Source: an uncultured Alistipes sp. | GTDB lineage: Bacteria > Bacteroidota > Bacteroidia > Bacteroidales > UBA932 | Length of the DNA: 53,176 nucleotides | Direction: 5' to 3' | Assembly (NCBI GenBank): GCA_945787505.1 | Contig: CALZHC010000004.1 | Location: 1-53,176 of the forward strand | Shown here: positions 46,459-53,176 of the stretch, piece by piece | Layout of the letters: each line of letters starts with the position of its first letter | How positions within the stretch are numbered: position 1 is the stretch's first letter | Position numbers and translations under genes: made by a program | Notes under the pieces: generated by a model | The model's input: only the letters and a program-made list of their open reading frames with translations | Database searches by the model: none | Told to the model about the DNA's origin: nothing

Positions 46459-47166
46459 TTATTTTATGTTTTTATCATATTCCACCATACCGTCTCTGAT
46501 ATGGATAATCCTCGAGCCATTCATTGCAACTTCATCGTCGTGGGTAACCATCAATATGGTGTGCCCGGCACTGTTGAGTTCTGTGAAGAGCGAAAGAATT
46601 TCATCGGAAGAGCGTGTATCAAGATTACCTGTAGGTTCATCAGCCACGATAATCGAGGGGCTGTTTATTAAGGCTCTTGCGATGGCAACCCTCTGCCGCT
46701 GACCGCCCGAGAGTTCACTCGGAAGATGCGAAAATCGTTCCAAGAGTCCGACCCTCTCCAATGCCTGCATTGCACGAGTGCGTCGAAGTTTGGATGGAAC
46801 GCCTGCAAATAACATGGGAATTTCCACATTTTCAACTGCATTCAGCCGTGGAAGCAGATTGAATGACTGAAAGACAAAACCTATCTCGCGATTCCGTATT
46901 CCTGCCAGTTCATTGTCATTCATGCCAAAAACATTGCTGCCTCTGATGTAGTATTCACCCTCTGTGGGAGTGTCCAGACAGCCAACTATATTCATCAGTG
47001 TGGACTTTCCTGAGCCGGAAGGCCCCATGATACATACAAATTCACCTTTGGTCACAACAAGAGATATATCCTTCAGTACCTTGAGTTCCCCCTCTGCGCA
47101 AGGGTATGACTTGCTTATCCTGCATAGTCGTATTACCTCGCTCTTCTTACAATTCCCCGTTTCCAT
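46459..47166 (-). CDS. ABC transporter ATP-binding protein (MacB/LolD type)
   Basis: This 235-residue ATPase subunit has Walker A GPSGSGKST near residue 46, the Q-loop GFVFQSFNLLP near 96, signature LSGGQRQR near 147, Walker B IIVADEPTGNLD near 165 and the switch His in VTHD. The sequence type is that of MacB and LolD, which power export of macrolides or lipoproteins. No permease gene is adjacent; the downstream neighbour is the cobalamin adenosyltransferase. I chose ATG 47166 since the extension to 47346 would run into the divergent folE gene. Confidence 0.9.
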   Translation of the reverse strand: METGNCKKSEVIRLCRISKSYPCAEGELKVLKDISLVVTKGEFVCIMGPSGSGKSTLMNIVGCLDTPTEGEYYIRGSNVFGMNDNELAGIRNREIGFVFQSFNLLPRLNAVENVEIPMLFAGVPSKLRRTRAMQALERVGLLERFSHLPSELSGGQRQRVAIARALINSPSIIVADEPTGNLDTRSSDEILSLFTELNSAGHTILMVTHDDEVAMNGSRIIHIRDGMVEYDKNIK

Positions 47167-47189
47167 ACGCTTCAAATCCAAATACGAGT

Positions 47190-47197
47190 CTAAAGTA
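47190..47197 (-). promoter_or_regulatory. Putative -7 element for the ABC ATPase gene
   Basis: The minus strand reads TACTTTAG, one mismatch from TAnnTTTG, 23 nt before the ATG at 47166. Confidence 0.4.
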
Positions 47198-47228
47198 ACA
47201 ATAAATTGGCAGTTTTGTACATTTTGTC

Positions 47229-47236
47229 TAATATTG
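47229..47236 (+). promoter_or_regulatory. Possible -7 element for folE
   Basis: TAATATTG differs from TAnnTTTG at one base and lies 37 nt before the folE ATG. The call is weak. Confidence 0.3.
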
Positions 47237-47273
47237 CACAGTTTTTTTGACACAATAGGAAAAATAGAGAGAT

Positions 47274-47873
47274 ATGGCTTATCACAGGATAGATGACTAC
47301 GATCCCATTGCCACCGCTGAGCTGGCAAAACACTATAAAGAGACATTGAGACTTTTAGGAGAAGATCCCGAAAGGGAAGGACTGCTCAAGACCCCGGAGA
47401 GAGTGGCTAAAAGTATGCAGTTCCTCACTCAAGGCTATTTTATGGATGGTGCGGAGATTCTCCGTTCTGCAATGTTCAAGGAGGAGTACCAGCAGATGGT
47501 GATAGTGAAGGATATCGAGCTTTTCTCCATGTGTGAGCATCACCTTCTGCCTTTCTACGGCAAGGCGCACGTTGCGTATATTCCCAACGGTTACATTACC
47601 GGTCTGAGCAAGATTCCCCGTGTCGTGGAGTGTTTCGCCAGACGACTTCAGGTGCAGGAGAGGCTGACGGTCCAGATCCGCGACTGTATTCAGGAGACTC
47701 TGCATCCCCTTGGAGTCGGAGTCGTGATCGAAGCCTCCCACATGTGCATGCAGATCAGAGGAGTCCAGAAACAGCACTCAGTAACCACCACTTCTGCTTT
47801 CACCGGTGGTTTTCTCAAGGATGAAAGGACTCGTAGTGAATTTATGCACCTTATCGGTGTATCCATTCACTAA
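47274..47873 (+). CDS. folE: GTP cyclohydrolase I
   Basis: This 199-residue enzyme converts GTP to dihydroneopterin triphosphate, the first step of folate synthesis and also of the queuosine pathway. The zinc motif [18 protein letters not shown] is near residue 80, and the C-terminal [24 protein letters not shown] (split by RGVQK) carries the third zinc cysteine and the catalytic His. It is convergent with queE-queD, which use its product. Confidence 0.97.
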   Translation: MAYHRIDDYDPIATAELAKHYKETLRLLGEDPEREGLLKTPERVAKSMQFLTQGYFMDGAEILRSAMFKEEYQQMVIVKDIELFSMCEHHLLPFYGKAHVAYIPNGYITGLSKIPRVVECFARRLQVQERLTVQIRDCIQETLHPLGVGVVIEASHMCMQIRGVQKQHSVTTTSAFTGGFLKDERTRSEFMHLIGVSIH

Positions 47874-47891
47874 TATTTGAGGGTGCAGTAA

Positions 47892-48668
47892 TCATACTCC
47901 TTTGAGGTCATCGTAAAGATCTATGTGGAGGCGTGTCGAAAAGCGTACTCCTTTGCCAACGGCAAGCTCTGCAATCTTTCGCTTGACCTCAGGGGTAAGT
48001 TCCCGGATGGTCTGTCCTTGAGGCATGAGGATGATCTCCTCTCTCTTTATGAGAGCAGGCCTAAGGAAGAGCTCTTCGATTTCATTCCATTCTTCCTCTT
48101 TACTTATAACAAATTTAAACCAATGTTCCGTTCCCGCTCTGCCAAGCTGCAATATTGCTTTGGGGTTATACCTTCTCTCCAAAGGGATGCCGCTTGAGGC
48201 GAGTTTGGGTGAGTTGTTCCAGCAGTCCACGAGGGTGAGCAGAGCTTCGTTTTGCGGAGCTATTGTCAGACTTGCATCATTTTCCATCTCTATGAAAATA
48301 TTTCCTGCACACTTCCTGAGCCCTACAATGAATTTTGTGAGGGAGTCCTGCTGGAGTAGAGGAGAACCTCCGGTAATAACCAGATGAAATCCGCTGATTA
48401 GTTTCTCCACTAGCGACTCTCTGATGAAAAGGGATATAAGCGAGTCGATAGAGAAAGCTGTCGAACTTTGCCATATCTCTTTGGTATCGCACCACTTGCA
48501 GTTGAGGTGACAGCCCGCCAGCCTTAAAAATATTGCCGGATGTCCGGTATAGACCCCCTCTCCCTGAAAGGCGTCTGAGAAGAGTTCGGAAATCCTCAGA
48601 ACGGGTAGGGTGGAAGAGATGGATTCTGTGTCGTATCTCTGACCGGGGGTTATGATATATCTTGACAT
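47892..48668 (-). CDS. queE: 7-carboxy-7-deazaguanine synthase (radical SAM)
   Basis: This 258-residue radical SAM enzyme turns 6-carboxytetrahydropterin into 7-carboxy-7-deazaguanine in queuosine synthesis. The substrate loop FSDAFQGEGVYTGHPAIFLR lies near residue 30 (split by GEGVY), and the cluster motif CHLNCKWCDT follows at about 53, the CX3CX2C type. GGSPLLQ is the SAM-binding GGE-like motif with Ser in place of Glu. Its start overlaps the end of queD by 19 bp, showing coupling. Confidence 0.92.
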   Translation of the reverse strand: MSRYIITPGQRYDTESISSTLPVLRISELFSDAFQGEGVYTGHPAIFLRLAGCHLNCKWCDTKEIWQSSTAFSIDSLISLFIRESLVEKLISGFHLVITGGSPLLQQDSLTKFIVGLRKCAGNIFIEMENDASLTIAPQNEALLTLVDCWNNSPKLASSGIPLERRYNPKAILQLGRAGTEHWFKFVISKEEEWNEIEELFLRPALIKREEIILMPQGQTIRELTPEVKRKIAELAVGKGVRFSTRLHIDLYDDLKGV

Positions 48669-49207
48669 GGAGAGGTCTCGTATATGGATGCGGGAAGCTG
48701 ACTGAGTATAGAGGGTGAGAAGACTACATCCTTGGAGAAGTCTCGCATTGTCGCCAGTAGAGGCTCTCCGTTTTCTGTCTCTGCATATCCGCTCTGAGTT
48801 TCGTGCAGACGTACAGATTTGACCTTTACACAGCCCTCTGAATTCTTGTATTCCTTATTTGAGAGTATAGTTTCTATGGTTGTGTGGAGGTAGAGGGCGA
48901 TGTTCTCAGATGTGGGGTTGAAAGGGAATTCAATCCACCTCTCATTGACCTTCTTGATAGTCTCGTTTAGAAGCGTTTCCTCTTTTGACCAGAGAAAATG
49001 GCAGTGGTCGAGGCAATCGACGAATGATTTGACCTCCTCTTTTAGCAGGCCGAAGTCGAGAACCATTCCTGCTTTGTCCAGGGTATAGCTCTGCAGAAAC
49101 AGTTCCAGTATGAAGGAGTGGCCGTGGACATTTTTGCGGCATCTCTCGCTGGAACAGTCTCTTACAATGTGAGAAGCCTCGAATTTGAATAGTTTCCGTA
49201 TAATCAT
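48650..49207 (-). CDS. queD: 6-carboxytetrahydropterin synthase, extended
   Basis: This 185-residue enzyme of the PTPS family makes 6-carboxytetrahydropterin from dihydroneopterin triphosphate. The zinc ligands are in FEASHIV and VHGHSFILE, the catalytic cysteine is in RCRKNVHGH, and DFGLLKEEV plus LDHCHFL are family landmarks. It is longer than the usual ~120 residues because of extra C-terminal sequence (from about 145). ATG 49207 lies 32 nt after an exact promoter; ATG 49222 is an alternative start. It heads queD-queE. Confidence 0.9.
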   Translation of the reverse strand: MIIRKLFKFEASHIVRDCSSERCRKNVHGHSFILELFLQSYTLDKAGMVLDFGLLKEEVKSFVDCLDHCHFLWSKEETLLNETIKKVNERWIEFPFNPTSENIALYLHTTIETILSNKEYKNSEGCVKVKSVRLHETQSGYAETENGEPLLATMRDFSKDVVFSPSILSQLPASIYETSPCQDIS

Positions 49208-49239
49208 AAAAACAATCAGCATTATTTAGTTACAAGTTT

Positions 49240-49247
49240 CAAAAATA
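49240..49247 (-). promoter_or_regulatory. -7 promoter element for queD-queE
   Basis: The minus strand reads TATTTTTG, an exact consensus match. It is 32 nt before ATG 49207 or 17 nt before ATG 49222. Confidence 0.6.
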
Positions 49248-49262
49248 ATAAATAAAAAAGAA

Positions 49263-49270
49263 TATATTTG
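49263..49270 (+). promoter_or_regulatory. -7 promoter element for the CDF transporter operon
   Basis: TATATTTG is an exact consensus match, 27 nt before the ATG at 49298, and divergent from the queD promoter 15 bp away. Confidence 0.65.
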
Positions 49271-49297
49271 CGGGATTGTTTTCAACAATCGTGACAA

Positions 49298-50215
49298 ATG
49301 AAGATTAATAGTGATTTCAAAAGAGAGAAGACCATCAGAAAAGTTACTTTCATAGGTGCTCTGGTCAATATCTTCCTGACGGTATGTAAAATCATTGCCG
49401 GCATATACGGCAGGTCAGCTGCTATGATGGCTGATGGAGTGCATTCGTTGTCAGATCTTCTGAGTGATTTTGTGGTTCTTGTCTTTACTAAAATTTCATC
49501 TAAAAAGAATGATAGGGATCACTCATATGGACATGGAAAGTTCGAGACTCTGGCTACTGCGATAGTGAGTATAATTCTCTTAGTCGTCGGTGTGAGGCTA
49601 ATGGTAGATGCAATAGAGCGTGTGTTTGCTTTTTTCTCAGGAGAAGAGATTGCAAGACCTGGAGTCATTGCACTTGTGGCGGCTATAGTCTCCATCTTTG
49701 CTAAGGAGGTACTTTTCAGGGTTACAAAAAAGGTTGGGGATGATGTCAATAGTCCCGTTGTTGTGGCAAATGCATGGCATCATCGCAGTGATGCACTATC
49801 GTCAATCGGCTCATTTGCAGGTATAGGAGGCGCAATGCTTCTGGGACCCAAATGGTATTTCCTTGATCCGGTGGTATGTATCATTATCAGTATTGCCATT
49901 ATAGTTGTAGCAGTGAAGATGGCTGTTCCTGCCTTGGAAGAACTTCTCGACAAATCGCTTCCAGATGATAATGTCAAGAAAATAGAGAAACTCGCCTTAG
50001 GAGTTCCCGGCGTAAGAGATATTCATGAACTAAAGACCCGCCGTAGCGGAATAGATGTTCTTATAGAGGCACATATCCTTGTAGACCCAAGTCTCACAAT
50101 AGTACAGGCACACGAGATCTCTTCCAATGTGGAAAAGGTGCTTGAATCAAACTTCGGATATCATACACAGATAAATATTCATGTCGAACCTGATGTAAAA
50201 AATAATAGGCCATGA
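49298..50215 (+). CDS. Cation diffusion facilitator family transporter
   Basis: This 305-residue protein has about six transmembrane helices and a C-terminal cytoplasmic dimerisation domain (about 215-300). Transport-site motifs are MADGVHSLSDLLSD near residue 43 and NAWHHRSDALSS near 157, the HxxxD/DxxxD pattern of zinc/iron/manganese exporters. Metal choice cannot be fixed from sequence. Its stop codon overlaps the ATG of the following esterase gene (ATGA), so the three-gene run is one operon. Confidence 0.93.
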   Translation: MKINSDFKREKTIRKVTFIGALVNIFLTVCKIIAGIYGRSAAMMADGVHSLSDLLSDFVVLVFTKISSKKNDRDHSYGHGKFETLATAIVSIILLVVGVRLMVDAIERVFAFFSGEEIARPGVIALVAAIVSIFAKEVLFRVTKKVGDDVNSPVVVANAWHHRSDALSSIGSFAGIGGAMLLGPKWYFLDPVVCIIISIAIIVVAVKMAVPALEELLDKSLPDDNVKKIEKLALGVPGVRDIHELKTRRSGIDVLIEAHILVDPSLTIVQAHEISSNVEKVLESNFGYHTQINIHVEPDVKNNRP

Positions 50216-51195
50216 TGAAGCTCCTTCTTCTGTGCTGTATGGGAATTATGCAGCCCCAATCTGTTACCTCAATGAGTTCAGCTGATTCGGTAATGAAAAG
50301 TCAAGCTGATGCCTTTATCGCCTCCACTCCTGCCGATTTGCAATCAAAGCAATGTTCTGCCGTTGTCAGAGCAATCGAGGGAGACTTTGTCCCTTTGGAG
50401 AGAGTAAGAAAGTCCAGAAACACTTCACCGCAATATTCGCAGAACCTGAAGGTGCGTGATTTCGGCAATTACCGACTGTACGAGCCAGTCTCAACAGAAG
50501 GTGAATCACTTCCCCTTCTGATATATCTTCACGGAGGAGGATGGACATTTGGCAGCCTTAACAGTTGTGCAGCTTTTTGCGATGCAGTAGCCTCTTCCGG
50601 TATGATAAAGGTTCTGGCCGTAGATTACCGTCTTGCTCCTGAACACCCCTATCCATGTGCTCTCGATGATTGCAAAGAGGCTATCAGATATGCTGTTGGA
50701 CATTGCCGAGAATTGGGAATTGATCCGGAGCGTATCACCATAGGAGGAGATAGTTCCGGAGGAAATCTTGCCATCGCTACGGCTCTCTCATGTGAAATCA
50801 ATGTCAGTTCACTGCTTCTTTTCTATCCTGTTACCAAGGCATACAATGATGGTTCACACTCATGGAAAAAGTATGGAGATGGATATGGTCTCAATTCAGA
50901 TCTGATGGAGGCTTTTAATAAGGCATATCTTCCCTATGGACAAGATCCAGACAAGCTGGCAAGTGTTGGGGATGCACCTGATGCCCTTCTGGAAAGATTG
51001 CCGCGTACGCTATTAGTTGCAGCGGGAAGAGATATATTGTGTGACCAGGGAAGGGAGTTCGCTGCAAGGAATCAGGATCGTGTGACAAGGATTGAATTCA
51101 GTGATGCTGTTCATCTTTTTATCACAGTCCCCGGACAGATGGCGGCATTTTCTGAGGCAGTCAGATTGACTGTTGACTTTATGACAGGGGAATAG
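50212..51195 (+). CDS. Alpha/beta hydrolase (hormone-sensitive-lipase/acetyl-esterase type)
   Basis: This 327-residue enzyme has a likely signal peptide (about 1-20), the oxyanion-hole motif HGGGWTFGS near residue 103, the nucleophile serine in GGDSSGGN near 180, and a C-terminal Asp/His region (GRDILCDQG and DAVHLF). The arrangement is that of the HSL (family IV) carboxylesterases. The natural substrate is unknown. It is translationally coupled to the cation transporter upstream and lies 2 nt before the BASS-type gene. Confidence 0.88.
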   Translation: MMKLLLLCCMGIMQPQSVTSMSSADSVMKSQADAFIASTPADLQSKQCSAVVRAIEGDFVPLERVRKSRNTSPQYSQNLKVRDFGNYRLYEPVSTEGESLPLLIYLHGGGWTFGSLNSCAAFCDAVASSGMIKVLAVDYRLAPEHPYPCALDDCKEAIRYAVGHCRELGIDPERITIGGDSSGGNLAIATALSCEINVSSLLLFYPVTKAYNDGSHSWKKYGDGYGLNSDLMEAFNKAYLPYGQDPDKLASVGDAPDALLERLPRTLLVAAGRDILCDQGREFAARNQDRVTRIEFSDAVHLFITVPGQMAAFSEAVRLTVDFMTGE

Positions 51196-51197
51196 CT

Positions 51198-52229
51198 ATG
51201 AACAAGTTTATGAAATTCCTTAGGGAGTGGATGCTGGTGGTCGGAATGGTTTTAGGCGCCTCTCTCTATATTATCTATTACAGTATAGAACCTCTCCACT
51301 TTGCAGGTCCTTTTCTGAATAAAGCTGTGGCAGTGGTACAGCCGCTACTTCTCTTTTTGATGCTCTTCATGACATTCTGCAGAATTGAACCCAAGCAGAT
51401 GAAACCTCATCGATGGCATTGGTGGCTGCTTCTGGTTCAAGGCGGAAGTTTTACAGTTATGGGACTTGCCGCATGGGCTATCCTCAATCTGGCCCCTGTC
51501 GGACACCATGAATCTGTCGTGCTTCTGGAGAGTGGAATGCTATGTATGATATGTCCTACAGCTACCGCAGCGGCTGTCGTCACGGGCAAACTCGGGGGAG
51601 ATGTCGCAGGAGTGACCACATATACTATCCTCATTAATATCCTTACTGCTGTTCTCGTGCCGCTCATAGTCCCTCTTATACAGCCAATGGACGGGATGAC
51701 ATTCTGGTCGGCCTTTTCAATAATTCTCGCGAAGGTATTCCCGCTTCTGATAATGCCGTGTATAAGCGCATGGATAGTCAGATATCTCTTTCCAAAGTTA
51801 CACTCATTCCTGCTCAGGTTTCCGGACATTCCATTCTATATCTGGGCAATGTCGCTTACCTTGGCCATTGCTGTCAGTACGAAATATATAGTAAAATCAA
51901 CAATGAGTATTACACTTCTTCTTCTGATAGGTCTTGTCTCTCTAGTCGGCTGCATAATCCAGTTTGCCATCGGCAAGTACATAGGCAGCTCCTACAAGAG
52001 TAGTAAGATCGGTATTTCCGAAGAGTCTGAGCGCAGAGGCCGTGCCATAAGGAGGGTTACAGCGGGACAGGCTCTTGGTCAGAAGAATACAGTATTTGCT
52101 ATCTGGATGGGATATACCTTCATGACCCCTGAAAGTGCTATAGTAGGGGGACTTTATAGTATCTGGCACAATCTGTTTAACACCTGGCAGTTGCACCGCG
52201 TTGCCAAACGTGGGGCGACTAAGGTATGA
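51198..52229 (+). CDS. BASS-family-like membrane transporter
   Basis: This 343-residue protein has eight to nine transmembrane helices and resembles bile acid:sodium symporters (BASS). The two signature-like regions are SGMLCMICPTATAAAVVTGKLGG, split around TATAA near residue 115, and GQALGQKNTVFAIWMGYTF near 290, the latter typical of the family crossover helix. Substrates of bacterial BASS members vary (bile acids, pantoate, organic acids), so none is assigned. It ends overlapping the convergent lipid kinase gene by 11 bp. Confidence 0.78.
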   Translation: MNKFMKFLREWMLVVGMVLGASLYIIYYSIEPLHFAGPFLNKAVAVVQPLLLFLMLFMTFCRIEPKQMKPHRWHWWLLLVQGGSFTVMGLAAWAILNLAPVGHHESVVLLESGMLCMICPTATAAAVVTGKLGGDVAGVTTYTILINILTAVLVPLIVPLIQPMDGMTFWSAFSIILAKVFPLLIMPCISAWIVRYLFPKLHSFLLRFPDIPFYIWAMSLTLAIAVSTKYIVKSTMSITLLLLIGLVSLVGCIIQFAIGKYIGSSYKSSKIGISEESERRGRAIRRVTAGQALGQKNTVFAIWMGYTFMTPESAIVGGLYSIWHNLFNTWQLHRVAKRGATKV

Positions 52230-53055
52230 TTACATCTATCGCACCGGGTATTACCGAGATATCGAGAACCTTGCCGCAGGTGTAACAGTCTCCGTCCAGA
52301 TGCGCTGGGCCCTCTGTTGCTCTGATTATCTGTACTTTGGAGGCTTTTAGACATTTTACGCCTTTGTCTTTGTGCAGCTTGCCTGTCATAAGTCTGAATG
52401 CAAGCCTTGGAATATCTGTAAATGAGAATGGAGCTACTATAGTAATGTCCAGCAGAGCGTCATCAGATGAGGCCAAAGGGGCTATAATGGCACCGTTGCC
52501 CCATTGGTTGGAATTGCAGACGGTAATCATTGCTGCCTTGATGACAAACGATTTCCCGTCTGCTGTTACGGTGTACTCCTCCGGGGTGAACTTTCTCCAT
52601 ACCTTCAAACCCTGCAGTACATAGTTCATCATTCCGCGCTTTCCGGACTTTGCGAACTCTTGGCTCACTATGGCATCAAAGCCTACTCCGCACACAGAAG
52701 CGAAGATTCTGTCGTTAATCTTTCCTATATCCATACTCTTGGTATGGCCGTCTGCGAGGGTCTTGAGCGCCTTTTTGTAATTTCTGCTGATGCCAAGGTG
52801 CAGTGCGAGCCCATCTCCGCTTCCGCAAGGGAGAATGCCTAGAATTTTACCACTTCCGTAGAGAGACCTGACTATCTCGTTGACAGTTCCGTCACCACCG
52901 ACAGCTACTATCTTTTCATCATCCGAAGAGGCCGCAATTTCACTTGCATGACCGGAAAACTCTGTATAGGTCACTCTGTAGCCTCTCCTTTTTATCTCCT
53001 TGATAATACGTCTTTTACGACCGTTGCCTGATATTGGGTTTACAATGAAAAGCAT
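52219..53055 (-). CDS. Diacylglycerol/sphingosine-kinase-like lipid kinase (YegS family)
   Basis: This 278-residue protein belongs to the DAGK catalytic fold. The N-terminal NPISGNGR and the nucleotide motif VGGDGTVNEIV near residue 54 are intact, as are LPCGSGDGLALHLG and the DGD segment near the C-terminus (HLDGDCYTCG). It would phosphorylate a lipid with ATP: phosphatidylglycerol, diacylglycerol or a sphingoid base. Its start codon overlaps the stop codon of the upstream sulfatase-like gene (TAATG), suggesting coupled synthesis. Confidence 0.88.
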   Translation of the reverse strand: MLFIVNPISGNGRKRRIIKEIKRRGYRVTYTEFSGHASEIAASSDDEKIVAVGGDGTVNEIVRSLYGSGKILGILPCGSGDGLALHLGISRNYKKALKTLADGHTKSMDIGKINDRIFASVCGVGFDAIVSQEFAKSGKRGMMNYVLQGLKVWRKFTPEEYTVTADGKSFVIKAAMITVCNSNQWGNGAIIAPLASSDDALLDITIVAPFSFTDIPRLAFRLMTGKLHKDKGVKCLKASKVQIIRATEGPAHLDGDCYTCGKVLDISVIPGAIDVIIP

Positions 53056-53176
53056 TATCTGTAGATATTAAGCGATTCGTCATATACAGGAGATTCTATT
53101 CCCATGAAATGGAGAATGCTGTGGAAAACATGGTATTGTCCCACTTTGTCTATCTCCTTAATCTTGTCAACTCCTT
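53055..53176 (-). CDS. Sulfatase / phosphoethanolamine-transferase-like protein (C-terminal end only)
   Basis: Only the last 40 residues are in the window, read as GVDKIKEIDKVGQYHVFHSI then LHFMGIESPVYDESLNIYR. This resembles the ends of alkaline-phosphatase-superfamily phosphoethanolamine transferases and LTA synthase-like sulfatases, where a phrase like vFHTLLDLAGI is followed by a loosely conserved tail. The catalytic part lies outside the right edge. The stop codon overlaps the lipid kinase start. The family call is tentative because so little is visible. Confidence 0.5.
   Translation of the reverse strand, partial: GVDKIKEIDKVGQYHVFHSILHFMGIESPVYDESLNIYR

Noticed and set aside
47167-47346. 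N-terminal extension of the ABC ATPase
   Set aside because: It would run through the whole intergenic gap into the start of folE and adds no family sequence.

Overview
The window is a gene-dense stretch of core bacterial chromosome, very probably from the order Bacteroidales (phylum Bacteroidota). Four lines of evidence agree. First, many genes and both tRNAs carry the Bacteroidota promoter element TAnnTTTG, usually 20-30 nt before the start codon, and start codons lack clear Shine-Dalgarno sequences. Second, several small families typical of this phylum are present (DUF4834, DUF4491, DUF2795, the membrane HU-like protein, FISUMP lipoprotein, stand-alone HsdR_N protein). Third, there is a serine palmitoyltransferase of the sphingolipid-making Bacteroidota type. 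Fourth, lipoprotein signals and TonB_C domains are frequent. Genus cannot be fixed from the sequence alone. I see no phage, insertion sequence, CRISPR array, rRNA or obviously transferred island, and no gene-free stretch over 300 bases.

Layout. 1-10660: the 5' part of recQ (reverse) diverges from an agmatinase-family gene. These are followed by an FKBP isomerase lipoprotein, a large envelope protein of unknown function, a DUF4834 protein, an MsbA-like ABC exporter, an acyl-CoA ligase, a dCMP deaminase and a CtpA-type protease. 10661-17110: a tRNA-Leu(CAG), a GH2 beta-galactosidase, metG, a membrane HU-like protein and tRNA-Asn(GTT), with hairpin terminators. 17122-25895: recA-trpS (reverse) diverges from rlmN, a patatin-barrel protein, recX, prfB and class I fumarase. 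25976-33279: an ApbE lipoprotein, a FISUMP lipoprotein, the LemA-TPM-TPM set, and a reverse operon of DUF389, CapA and PhoH.

33382-41180: a SPOR lipoprotein, gcvT, an M28-fold protein that has lost its catalytic residues and carries a TonB_C domain, leuS, a YitT protein and a translationally coupled pair of AraC-type regulators. 41158-45855: holA (reverse) diverges from serine palmitoyltransferase, an HsdR_N protein and the CCA-adding enzyme; DUF4491 and DUF2795 follow in reverse. 45911-53176: a cobalamin adenosyltransferase with an orphan ABC ATPase, folE, queE/queD, then a CDF transporter, an esterase and a BASS-type transporter. The window closes with a YegS-like lipid kinase and the tail of a sulfatase/phosphoethanolamine-transferase-like gene.

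How the genes relate. Most are housekeeping: translation (metG, trpS, leuS, prfB, cca, rlmN, two tRNAs), DNA maintenance (recQ, recA, recX, holA) and cofactors (folE, queD, queE, gcvT). A second theme is the envelope and its lipids: MsbA-like exporter, acyl-CoA ligase, patatin-barrel, serine palmitoyltransferase, lipid kinase, several lipoproteins. The most unusual items are the degenerate M28-TonB_C protein, the paired AraC regulators downstream of a strong dyad, a prfB gene with no programmed frameshift, and the orphan HsdR_N nuclease-fold protein in an operon with sphingolipid and tRNA-maturation genes.
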